NCBI RefSeq assembly: GCF_029852145.1
Contig: NC_079979.1
Span: 3,396,501-3,460,500, forward strand
Direction: 5' to 3'
Length of the DNA stretch: 64,000 nt
Source: Microplitis mediator
Taxonomy: Eukaryota > Arthropoda > Insecta > Hymenoptera > Braconidae
Below the pieces are notes generated by a model that was given only the letters and a program-made list of their open reading frames with translations, ran no database searches and had not been told where the DNA came from. Shown piece after piece: positions 1 through 12,319 of this stretch (the stretch's first letter is position 1; each line of letters opens with the position of its first letter). The position numbers were made by a program, and so were the translations under genes.

Positions 1-341
1 ACGTTTGAGACGAATAAGAGAAATGAATGAGCATCTTGAGTGTTAGGTATTTAGAAGAAGCATCTATTTCGTTCTCCCATATCTCCCTGTTGTATAAGTC
101 CAGCTTGGATGTGATCAACTGGGTGGATCAGCAGTAGATTCATGTCTGAGTTTAGTTGCACCATCAATACTTTCAGTACTTGATTGCATCCGCCAGGGTG
201 TTTAGGAGGTAATTGAGTTGCTCAGATCAGCGTGAGGTAAGTGCATGCAGGTGCAGCAGCTTATCCAGTTGAGCACCGATTAGTAGACGAGGGTTGTTGT
301 ACCGCTCAGTGAGCTGACGCTCGTCCATGCAGGTAATAATT

Positions 342-350
342 GGCCGTCAC
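342..350. repeat. 9-bp target duplication of FB1 (left; right copy 646-654)
   Basis: GGCCGTCAC occurs immediately outside both tips of the foldback element, at 342-350 and 646-654. Confidence 0.85.
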
Positions 351-645
351 GGTTACGTAACAAATGATCCGAGGACAATTGATCCGCGACAATTAATCCG
401 CGACAATTGATCCTTGCGACGATTGATCCGTTGATAAAATGCGTGTAACATGAAAAATTACGCCTTTTTTTCATTAATTTTGTGTGCGGGTAATATAAAA
501 AATATACTCACACACAAATTAGTAAAAAAAGGGAGTAATTTTTAATGTTACACGCATTTTATCGACGGATCAATCGTCGCAAGGATCAATTGTCGCGGAT
601 TAATTGTCGCGGATCAATTGTCCTCGGATCATCGGTCGTGTCACC
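351..645. mobile_element. Foldback element FB1 with 9-bp target duplication
   Basis: Two arms of about 135 bp (351-487 and 503-645) are reverse complements with few mismatches around a short AT-rich centre. Each arm carries GACAATTGATCCGC-like words in tandem. Tips are GGTTACGTAACAAATGATCC and, on the opposite strand at the right end, GGTGACACGACCGATGATCC. No coding capacity. The exact 9-bp direct repeat GGCCGTCAC flanks it, and the interrupted gag frame on both sides supports insertion. A 9-bp duplication is known for Mutator-like and Drosophila FB elements; assignment to either is inference. Confidence 0.85.
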
Positions 646-1230
646 GGCCGTCACACATTCATACATTGGTTAGGCTAAGTGCGGCTTGTCCTTGAAGACA
701 GTTCTTTAAGTACTGAAGACTATGGACTGGAACAAGTTCTTCAGCGTTAATCACCATGGAGGTGAATGAGTCTCTGAATCCGAGCCAGTTCTCGTATTCC
801 CGGCTAACTTGAAAATTGCGAGTGCTGGTAGGTGAGTTGGAACTCGCGATGAGTGCACAACATTTGAAGCAGCTGCAGGAATTAGTATGTTATTGATCAG
901 TGTGATGAGTTAACCCTTGGCAGCAATGTATGAGCAAATCGTAAACGCCATCCCTAATGTATGATATCGCCAAGAAATCCTTGTTACAATTGATCGCCAA
1001 CGAGTCATGAGTGTTGCGGCCAGAGCTTTCTAGTCTGAAAAGACTCTGATCCGTAAGTGCTGACTTGTAACCTGTAGCTCGAGTGCAGGAGAAATTGAGT
1101 TCGGTGGATATTCTTCTATGAGTATCCAGAATTTTTGTCTTAAAGTTCAAGTCTGTAGGTCTAGGTATATTTAAGCAATTAAAAAAGTAACCGGCAGACA
1201 GACAACAATTCAAAAAATAGTAGAATTTAG

Positions 1231-1700
1231 ATCAATTGGTTATAAAATGAATGATCAGCCTCAATTTTTACGAGATATTCAACTGTATAAACAGATCCAC
1301 AGATTTATAATACTTTATCAAAAAACTCTACGCGGGATTTCAGAACAGAACCAGTTGCAGCACCTGAACTTATACCTGGTTGCCCATAGATATAAAATTT
1401 TTACAGAAGAATGAAGATACCCAGATAACATGGGAATCCAGATATCCAAGTTTCTACATATATTTTTAGTATGGAAATCCAAGTGCACACCGTTTCTATT
1501 TTGAATCCCTAAATGGGAATCGGGGTATCCGTAGTTTTCCATGTAGATTTCCTATATGGGAATCTGAGTACCTATACTTTTCTATGTGGATTTCTATATA
1601 ATTCAGTATTTTCTCATGCTGATACCCATGGATCCTTATGTAAATCAAAGTTCCTATATAGATTTCTGTGGATTCCCATATAATCCTACATAGATTTTTT
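1231..1700. repeat. Degenerate GGGAATC/GATTCCC word array
   Basis: From about 1415 to 1700 the sequence repeats variants of TATGGGAATC and GGATTTC(C)TATAT at irregular spacing of 20-30 bp. The same vocabulary returns at 8690-8860 and 30890-31310, so these are probably three degraded copies of one noncoding element. The left part (1231-1410) shows nothing recognisable. The small open frame here follows from the repeats and is not a gene. Confidence 0.5.
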
Positions 1701-1701
1701 T

Positions 1702-1854
1702 AACTTCCCGCTAAGAAAATCGACGATTTTCGAAAAATTGGGAAGTTATTGTTTTCACCCCGATTTGCGAAAATCGAAATTTCACCAAATGTCGACGTTT
1801 TGGGGTCCTAGGAAGCTATTCTGACTATTTTCAGAATGATGTCCAAGTGTCTGG

Positions 1855-1936
<82 letters not shown>

Positions 1937-2397
1937 CCGGTCTATAACTTTTTAACTAATGAACCGATTTGGATAGTTAAGGCAGCAATCGAAAGAACTT
2001 GTTGGCCATCAACTTTTCTGAAAATTTCAAATTATTTGATCAAGTAGACTCGAAAATATTGGCGAATTACGGAGAAAAAAAATTTTTTTTTAGTTTCCTA
2101 TTGATTTCTCAGAAACGACTTGAACGAGCGACTTCAAATTCTAATCAGCTCTAGAACTCAATAAAACACGTCGATTGCCGTATCAACAATCGCAATCGGT
2201 CAATTCGTTCGTGAGATATCGTGGGAGAAAGAAATGCTAAAAAACGGTTTTTTTTTAAAACAATGGAATACAAAAGTTTTTTCGAGCTCAAAGAGCTCGA
2301 AAATGTATGAACAACAATGTTTTTGAGCTTACAGAGCTCGAAAAAAGCGGGAAGTTTTGGTGCTGGCCCGCAGGGTCAACCGATAGACAGATTTTTT
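1702..2397 (+). mobile_element. A-family element, short form
   Basis: Begins AACTTCCCGCTAAGAAAATC, whose first 45 bp fold back on themselves (AACTTCCC pairs with GGGAAGTT at 1741-1748). It then runs through the conserved GTCGACGTTTTGGGGTCCTA block, a long (TG)n tract (1856-1934), and modules around ACCGATTTGGATAGTTAAGG and GAGATATCGTGGGAGAAAG, and ends with GCGGGAAGTTTTGGTGCTGG then CAGGGTCAACCGATAGACAG. No open reading frame. About twenty copies or fragments of this family occur in the window in both orientations, which defines its ends. It lies just beyond the 3' end of the metalloproteinase gene. Confidence 0.8.
1856..1934. repeat. (TG)n microsatellite inside an A element
   Basis: About 40 uninterrupted GT dinucleotides. 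The same position is GT-, GTAT- or GTAC-rich in every A copy, so the microsatellite is part of the element. Confidence 0.9.
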
Positions 2398-2481
2398 CAT
2401 AGAGTAATAGTATAGATATATTTACGTATTAATAGGTTGATAATTCGAATACTACACTGAATGGCTGCATTAAAAATAAAC

Positions 2482-2487
2482 TTTATT
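2482..2487 (-). terminator. Poly(A) signal of the metalloproteinase gene
   Basis: AATAAA on the minus strand about 105 bp after the stop codon at 2591-2593, followed by a T-rich stretch. It lies before the A element at 1702-2397, so the 3' UTR probably ends between 2400 and 2480. Confidence 0.55.
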
Positions 2488-2590
2488 AAATTCAACGTAC
2501 AATTAAAATTTTTTTTCCGTTACAAAAATTATTCTTAAATTCATGTTGGATTCCTCTTAACTGTTAATTCCGGTGATTAATTTTATATTA

Positions 2591-5500
2591 CTATTTTAAA
2601 CAACTGGGCTTCTCACTTAAATAATTCATTCTTTTTTTTCTGTAAAGGTTAATAATAATTTTGATGCATTAATTCCAACAATATTTAAATAATATTGAAA
2701 TGAAAATATACTTACTGTTTGAGTTGCAGGAATTGGAATTTAGAATCAGCAGACCACGGATCTGGCCCGGTTGTATAAGTTTTCCATGAATCGCACATGA
2801 CGGAGATATTTTCGCAAGCCGAAGACGAATCATATTCGATACCTAATCTATAACCATTTGACAATGTCACTATATTATATTACGTGTCATTCGAAAATCA
2901 CTTTGCTTTAAGTAACTCAGATAAATATCCATATAAAATATATAAGCCGTCTTTTAAGAAAAACTTTGTAAGAGGTGAGAAACTGTATCACTAAGTCAGA
3001 TAACCCTACAATGTTATTATAAATTTATATATACTTACGCACGAGCAATCAAACGAACGGCAAACACACTGCCTCCAAAATCGTCCCATTTAGAAATCAT
3101 TCCTGGAAATGGGACTCTATCATTATAGCCATCAAGAACCTTTAATTGGCCATAAACCTGATATCCATCGTACATTTTATGACTGAAAAAAATCACACAT
3201 TTTTCTTCTGATTATTTTTCGAAGCAACCAAAATATTGCAATTCTTTTACATGTCTTAAATAACGAGCGTTGAGAATATTCTAGTTCCGGTTGATAATTT
3301 CCCAACCTTATACTCTTTTTTATATGTCTCGATTAATTATATAGCAAATTTTGTGTACAGCGAGGATTTGATTATTAAATGGCATCTTAATTGATAAATC
3401 TAATTAAATTTCGAGCCGATTTGAGAACGCACGTTACTTCTAAATTGGTATTATTTAAAAATATTTGAAAATGCAACAGTTAATTAAATCGCATTGAATC
3501 AAAATCAAAATCTTTGTTATTGTAGCAGATCAGAAAATGAGAATAAATATTTGTATGACGTTAAAAACGTACCAGCTATGGATCTGACTATTTTTATTCT
3601 TTTGGTCACCGAAAATCCTGGATCATATGCATGAGTAAGAATAACAAAATATTACGTAAAAAAACTTACGATGTCATCAAATACACCATATCGAATTTAA
3701 GATTATCAATCGCAGAACGGTTATCATCTATCCAATATCTTAAATGAGTAAGAGCACTACTGGCATCTAATTTTGGAGTAGAGTCATATGGTGTAGCACT
3801 TGGTTGAAGGAATTCAAACGCACCTGGATCCTTATAGAAACAAACACACAAAGAAATAAATGTATTAATAAAATTATAATTATTACTTTTTTTTTATAAT
3901 TCACGTGAGATAGTCAAGTAGTTTCAGATACACAGTTTTTATTTCGATAAACCTACTCCTAATAGCATTCTTCAGGAAGTCTTACGTAAATATGCATCAT
4001 CAGTCATGAACAAGTCTGAGGCAAGATACTTTCAAAAGAGATGTCAACTGAATCTGTAGTAATATTTGCTTACGACAAGATATTCGCTTACGATGCATTA
4101 GCTTAGACTTGCTACGGAATTGCTTAAAATATTTGGACATGGCTGCTCTCATCGTAATTTCTTGAGCCATCTATTCAGCATTAGTATAATAAACTCAGTA
4201 GAGCCCATTGAATGTTCGATATAATTATGCCAAATGGTAATATCATTAATTTGTGGCAGTTGACATTTAAATGAGAACCACCAGGTTCTGACTCGGAGAC
4301 AAAGAAACTCGATATCTTAAACAATTCTGCATCAACTCTGAATTGACATTGTTATATGGGACGTTTATTGGCTAAGACTTGCTGCAGATAGATTTCCGTA
4401 AGTATTGAAGAGGTTAGTAGAGATTGAGGATAAGGAGAAACTTAAGTTGTGTAAGCATCAGTAAAAATTTAACTAAAACGAAGATTATTAATAATAACTA
4501 AAATGATTATAATTACCTGCATGATCATAACGCCTGTCATGCAAAGTTTGACTTTTTGAGTCTTCAACTGCTGATAATATGCATCAACTTCGTTCCAATA
4601 ATTCAATACTGCTTCAAAAATTCCTGATTTACCATATTGTTTATACATGCCATTGTCAACGACTATCAATATTTTTGGGTACAATGTTCCTGAAACTAAT
4701 AAGCGAATCCCGCATAAGAAAGCTATATATTGTTGAAAATACCTAAAAATATATATAGGGATAAATTTATGACAGCAAAAATATCTATATTTATAAATAT
4801 ATGTTTTTTACATATGGTGAATTATGTACTTTTAATAATATATTATTTTTCATGTAATGTTTTAAATTTTCCTATATATATTATCTCATATAATACTCAA
4901 TATATTTTTGTCATATATGGATGGTATATATTTAATTTACAAAGTATAATATTGTAACAAATGAGAAAATGATCTTTTTAAATATTTGAATAGCTAGAAA
5001 ACAAATCCTTTCTTCTCTTATTTTATAGATGCGCGACTAAAGTCAGTCAGTCTTATATTGACAACTAAACAGCATACGTCTTGTATCGATAAACTATATC
5101 TTTGATTGCCTTTCTTTTGCTGCTGTTAATTGTGGTGTTGTTACTTCTAATATAAGTGTGTTATTATTGTAGTGTATAAGTGATATTCATGTATAATATA
5201 CTAGTTATTACAATATAATAAACTTTGTATGTATTTTCATATATTTTCACTCATATAATCAGTGATACATCTTTTTGGTGTAATTCATTATATATGGATG
5301 AACTTATATTTTTAAATCTAATATGGTTTGCGGTACATTGATATAATATTTTTCCAATATATTAAAAATTATATTTTTCTCGATATATTGAAAGTTATAG
5401 TCTTTATGTACATATAATCTTTGAAAAACTGTCCGATCGCATAGAAATAATACTTACAAGCTAAAATATACCGTTTTTATTATGTAATAAACCTATGACG

Positions 5501-8500
5501 GAAACTGTGTATAGTATTATATATTTTTCGATATATAGGACCACAAATTGCAAAACAGTGGAGTAACATATACACCGGTGACAAAAATTGAAGGATATCA
5601 AAAAATTCCAAATTTTTGAGTGATTTTAAATATGCTGTAACACAATGAAAAATGGTCGTAGAGTAAAAATAAAAAAAGCAAATTGTAGTCTCAAGTTTCT
5701 AGTTTTTAGATCTGGACTTCAAATTTTTTTATCATACACGGTTCTAAAGAAATCTTAAGAAAACTGACATATTAGTCGCACAGAGAATGGAAATAGGGTT
5801 TTTAGACTGCAAAACATTCTCTATAAGATACAATTAGTGACTTTTCATGAAAACATTTTTTTGAAGCGATAATGTTGATTACAAAACAGGTAAAAATTCG
5901 CATATTGAAGTATATTCGGAAATCTTGGTATAACTTTGGATATAACGGATGAACGAAAGATACCACCGGTGTTTTTTTCAACTTCGGGCATCATGACGCG
6001 GAGTGCAGGAATCTTCAACTTTCTGCCCTTGTAGTGTAATATACTATTTTTACATTGTACCATATTACATTACAATATTCGTAGATTTTAAAGTATATTT
6101 TTTCACATATTAAGTTTTTTTATGCGGGATCCCTAGAGGATCCGAATTACGATAAATACAGTGATTTACCGTAATTTACGGTGCCTAGCAGAATTACCGT
6201 AATTTACCGTAGATTACCGTAATTTACGGTAATTCTGCTAGGCACCGTAAATTACGGCAAATTACGGTAAATCACTGTATTTACCGTAATTCGGATCCGC
6301 TAGGGATCGTAATAAATATTCAACGAATTCTGTAATAACTAAGTGAGGTGTTATTACTATCATTTCCAAATCTATTAAAAATTCATCGAATTAATCAATA
6401 TTCATAGCTACTGGCCAAATAATATTATTTACTGATATGAAATAATTACCCTGGATAATATGAGACTATAGGTAAATTAAGTTTCTCGAAAAAGTGAATA
6501 TCAGGAATGTTGACGCCTGTTCCTGCATTGCTTAGATGAAGATAAATTTTTTTAAGAAACTTAAGAAACGCCTTCAGAATTTTGGCATAGTCATACTTCC
6601 ACTTCCACATGGTGTTTTCGGCTAAATTTTCATACGTTTCTGTATGTTAATAGTATATTGTAGAACTAGTGCGGTAAGTTGTCATTGCCCACGAACGAAG
6701 TGAGTGCGCTCATTTGCTCGAGTGGGTAATCGGCAATACCGCACGAATTGAACATACTTTTTTTTATTATTAATGCGATATGAGTACTACTTTAGTGCTC
6801 GCTGTTTTGTTCCTCAAGTAGCTCTTTGCTGATTCAACTGTTACCGCGACATTTTTGTGGGTTATACGATAATCTGCATACGGCAAGTAAATTTGAGTGC
6901 GACAAGTTTACTTGTCATGTGTGAGAACTGGAATTTAAAAAAAAATAAAAAAGAATAAATATTAAGTTTGGCAACGACGCAATTATTAACTTCAAGTCAT
7001 ACATAAATTTTTTATTTCAAAAAGTTCGAATTCTGCAAAAGTTTGAAGAACGAAAACAAAACACGCAATCGCAACTTCAAATATACTCTTATCATACATT
7101 TTTTAAATTTAATTACTGAGAATTGTAAATAATAATTATGCTTTCATCATTACAATCAGGACCACGGACAATTAAAGCACAATTATGTTTTTAGGGCATT
7201 CCACACTAAATCGATCACTTTTGAAACAAACTCCTTCTGATTTCACAGATAATTTTTTTTTATTTTCTATCTCACTAAAGACGTTTCTCATAATTTTTTA
7301 AAATTATCTTACCCAATCAAAAAAAAAAAGTTACTAATTTTTGAAAAAAATTTTTCTTTTATTTTCAAAATTCCATTACTTTGGCAAAAATAGACTTATC
7401 GGAACGTTTTTTTTTTTTACATTTTGTCTTAAATATTGTCTTATTTTCAGTCTTGGAATGTAAATTACTGTCGGTCTTAAATATCGTCTTATCTGCAGTG
7501 GTAATTTTTTTTTACTTGTCTTGAATTTTTGTCTTACTTTTTGTCTTGAATGTTGACTTACATCTTGTCTTGAATTTGTCTTGAATGTTGTCTTACTTTT
7601 TGTCTTGAATTCCGTCTTACTTTTTGTCTTGAATTTCGTCTTACTTTTTGTCTTGAATCTTGTCTTGCTTTTTGTCTTGAATTTCGTCTTACTTTTTGTC
7701 TTGAATCTTGTCTTGCTTTTTGTCTTGAATTTCGTCTTACTTTTTGTCTTGAATTTCGTCTTACTTTTTGTCTTGAATCTTGTCTTGCTTTTTGTCTTGA
7801 ATTTCGTCTTACTTTTTGTCTTGAATTCCGTCTTACTTTTAATCTTGAATCTTGTCTTACTTTTTGTCTTGAATTTCGTCTTACTTTTTGTCTTGGATTT
7901 CGTTTTACTTTTTGTCTTGAATTTGGTCTTATTTTAAGTTCTGATTTTTATCTTACTTCTGGTCTTGAAATTTGTCTTATTCTCAACCTTGAATTTTGTC
8001 TTTGATTTTGACTACTTATAAGTCTTAAATTTGGTCTTATTTCTGGTCGTGAGTTTCATCTTATTCTCAGTCTTGAATTTTGATTTCTTAGAAGGCTTCA
8101 ATTTTGAAAATAAAAGAAAAATTTTTTTCAAAAATTAGTAACTTTTTTTTTTGATTGGGTAAGATAATTTTAAAAAATTATGAGAAACGCCTTTAGTGAG
8201 ATAGAAAATAAAAAAAAATTATCTGTGAAATCAGAAGGAGTTTGTTTCAAAAGTGATCGATTTAGTGTGGAATGCCCTAAAAACATAATTGTGCTTTAAT
8301 TGTCCGTGGTCCTGACTGTAATGATGAAAGCATAATTATTATTTACAATTCTCAGTAATTAAATTTAAAAAATGTATGATAAGAGTATATTTGAGGATGC
8401 GATTGCGTGTTTTGTTTTCGTTTTTCAAACTTTTGCAGAATTCGAACTTTTTGAAATAAAAAATTTGTGTATGACTTGAAGTTAATAATTGCGTCGTTGC

Positions 8501-11500
8501 CAAACTTAATATTTATTCTTTTTTACTTTTTTTTAAATTCCAGTCCTCACATATGATTGGTCAATTAAAATGTTGAATAACTCAAAAACTACTCAAAATT
8601 TTCAAAAGTGACAAAGGAACTTCATGCTTAGAATCACCCCCTCTATCTAAATTTTCTCGCTGTGAAAGTAATTCTGGATCACCCTGTATTGAATAATCCC
8701 ATACGTAAAATTTTACGTTTCTGAATTATCGGAACAAAAACTCGTAAAGGAAACTGAATATTGGGATTTTTACATAAAAAATTCTTGGAGAGAATTATAA
8801 ATACGTGGACTCGCAGTATGAAATTTACATAAAATAGTACAGAAACCCTTATGGGAACCAATGCAAAAATACCATGTATGTCTTGATAGGAAAATCTGTG
8901 CTAGACCCCTACATATATTTCTTCAACATGACAGGTACTCATTGTACCCCATTCGGTTTCGTATGTACAAATTCAGATATGCGCAGTTTCCGTCTCGAAA
9001 AAAAATTGTATTGGATTATATTCCCATACAACTCTGCATGGTTTTTTTTTTGGTCTGACAAAGTTTATCGCGAAAAATGAAAAAAAATCTGGGCGTCGGT
9101 TGACCCTGCGGGCCAGCCCCAAAGCTTCCCGCTGTTTTCGAGCTCAAGGAGCATGAAACATTACTGTGAATATATTTTCGAGCTCTTCGAGCTTACCTGG
9201 GATTATTTTTTATGAGCTTTTCAAGCTCTACACGGAAAGAAAATTATGGCAGCGGTTCCCATAATTTTGTGAAATTTTTTCCTATACCATCATAGGGATT
9301 ACGACCATAAATTATGGGAGCGGTTACTATAATTATAGGAATGTTTCCCATAATTATAGGAATAGTTCCTATAATTATGGGAATGATACCCATAACACTA
9401 TAGGAATGGTTCCTATAAATTATAGGAATACTTTCTATAATATTATAGGAACCATTCCCATAATATTATGGGAATGGTTCCCATATTATCATGAAAAAAT
9501 TATTTTAAAGAAGTGTGGTAATCACTTCTACAATACACAGAAATATTATTAAACATAAAAACAAAAATTCAAACATTGAAAAAAAAAATCGTATTTGGCA
9601 AAAAAACATTAAAATTTTTAACAAGAATTTTTTGTTAGCACAAAACATTCAAGAAAATTCAAATTTTGGGAAATTTCTACACTATTGTGCAAAAAATAAA
9701 TTTGATGATATTATAGGGATGGTTCCCATAACATTATGGGAATAGTTCCCATAATATTATAGGAATAGTTCCTATACCAATATGGGAACCATTCCCATAA
9801 TAGTATGGGAATGATTCCTATAATAGTATGGGAATGATTCCCATACCATTATGGGAACCATTCCCATAATGATATGGGAACCATTCCCATAATGGTATAG
9901 GAACTATTCTCATACTATTATGGGAATGGTTCCCATAATATATGGGAACCATCCCTATAGTAGTATAGGTACTATTCCCATACCATTATGGGAACCATTC
10001 CCATAATGCATAGCAAAACTTCCCATAATTTTCTTTCCGTGTACCAAGTTACGCTTTTTGCTAAAGTTTGACAAGTTAACAATCGAAAATTATTAATGAA
10101 GAAGCGGTTTTAAAATTTTTATTATCGATTATGTTCTCTGAAATAAATGTGTTGGGGCAGAAATCAATGTTAGTGATCAAAATCAAGATTTGAGTAAGTT
10201 TTGACTTAGGTCAGAGCAATAATATCTGAAATATCCGAGAAAAATATTAAAAACTGGGTTTTCTCAATTTTTGGCTGATGATATGATTTGAACTAAAGAA
10301 CAAATTAAATGACATTATATGATGATCGAAAGAGACTATAAAGAGAAATAGTTGGTATGATTTAAGACACATTGATTACATTATATTTTGATTTATCCGG
10401 AAAAAATAACGTTTTATGTTATTTTTTTTAATTTTTCACGCCGATATCTTTTGAACTAATGAACTGATTTTGACGTTTGAGATGGCAATCGGCGCGTTTT
10501 TCCGATTTCTAGAGCTGATACAAATTTGGAATCGATCCGTTCTGCCGTTTCAAAGATATTTAGAAAAACCCGTTTTTCACCATTTCTTTCTCCAACGATA
10601 TCTCTCGAACAAATTGACCGATTGAGATAGTTAAGGCGGCGAAAACTCGATTTTCGAAAATCGGGGTGAAAACAATAACTTCCCGAATTTTTGAAAATTT
10701 ACAATTTTCTTAGCGGGAAGTTAAAAAAAATTGTTTTACAGTATGGAATGAATGTATCACGTTTGGATGCTAGATAATTTCAATCATAATCATCATATCA
10801 ACCAATCGTGTCTTTTATTCCGACTATTTATTTCACATGCTGAAAAAAACAGTGGTAGTACTTCTCGTCTTAACAAAGTAACAATTCCCAATTTTACATT
10901 TTAATGATTCTCATTCTTTTTTGTAAACTTTTTCTACCAAGGATTCTATTGTATGTCTTTACTATCTTAGAAAGCAAAATTAAAAAATTTTCCGATATAA
11001 GAAATATTTCTATCTAGGTGGGAACTATTATTATCGGCAATAGTTAATATCACTATACGAGAAACGATAAGTTAAAACAATAGCATGATAATGATTATCA
11101 CATACAGGTGGTTACCATTCCCTATTGCAAGATGGTATAAGTTAGAATTTTTTTTCAGTCATAGTAATCACAAAAAATGGTGCAAGAACTTACGTATCTG
11201 ATTATTGGCAGGATTCTTATAATAACTGATAGAAGTTGAGTCGTTGAACATCTAAAAGAAATTTATATTTATGTTCATACATTAAATTTATTTTCATGTT
11301 ATTAATATTGATAACAGTTAATATAATGATTTATGATGAATTCACTCACATTTATTTCTTTTCGAACTTTCACATCGTAATACTGACCAGTCACATAAAA
11401 AACTGGGGTATTTTTATCAACCAAAATGCCCATTGATCGTTCATTTTTATTGTAATATTTTGGTGGTGGAGTTTTCTATCATAAATAACACAATAATGGT

Positions 11501-12268
11501 TATTTTATAGTACTTTCAGTCATTTCCTATTATAACTTCTCAAATAAATATTCATAGAGCCAGATCATGCAAAAAAATTATTAAAATGTTCATTGAATAT
11601 CAGTAAATTATTCGTGAATCATTCAAGGAGCTTTACTTTTAATAGGAACTTTTTCATCGACATAATATTAAGCTATAGACCTAACATCGTAACCCACATG
11701 CGAATTCCTGTCAAGTTGCAATGTAAGATCTTATAGAAAACCTGATTAGATCCTGTACGATCTCATAAGAAATTTTCGAGAACCGAAAATATTTTTGGAA
11801 CCTTCTCGATCAATTATGATAGTTAATGGTACAATTCTTCAGAAAATCTACCCTGAGGAAAAATACAATAGCTAGATTTTTAAGAAATCTAGTACAAAAA
11901 ATGCTCCAAGTTACACTGGCAGAAAAAAAACACATATTTTTAAGAAATGCTTGATTTTAGGATGTAAGTTACTTAAATAGCGAGAAGCAATTATTTTCTT
12001 CAATCAAGTAAAACACTTAATATATTTATGTATTTTATTAACTTGCTTAATACTACAAAAAAATACTTGACTTTGTCGACAAAATATTATTACTTCTTTT
12101 TTTAACTTCCCGCTAAGAAAATCGATGGTTTTCGAAAAATTCGGGAAGTTATTATTTTAACCCTGATTTTAAAAAATCGAAATCTTATCAGATGTCGACA
12201 TTCTGAGGTCCTAAGAAGTTATTCTGACTATTTTCAGAATGATATCTGAGTGACTGTAGGTATGTGTA

Positions 12269-12319
<51 letters not shown>

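Larger units (their letters stand above)
1..1130 (-). pseudogene. BEL/Pao retrotransposon gag relic (DUF1759-like), split by a foldback element
   Basis: Read on the minus strand, 655-850 gives a gag-like stretch including WLGFRDSFTSMVINAEEL followed by a YLKNCLQGQAAL-type segment, the signature of the DUF1759 gag region of BEL/Pao elements. Below 341 the homology resumes with RYNNPRLLIGAQLDKLL and later SKLDLYNREIWE, which follow in the same order in intact gags. Between them sits a foldback element (351-645) with a 9-bp target duplication. The reading frame is also broken by stop codons and a frameshift just before the WLGF motif, so this is a dead copy. Bases 850-1130 stay open on the minus strand at raised GC and probably hold the gag N-terminus, which I cannot confirm. 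No protease, RT or LTR is visible; the element runs off the left edge. Family assignment rests on motif recall, not a search. Confidence 0.72.

Noticed and set aside
7581..7937. 118-codon plus-strand frame with a hydrophobic 8-residue repeat
   Set aside because: It is the translation of the 24-bp minisatellite inside a foldback element; the open frame follows from the repeat length.
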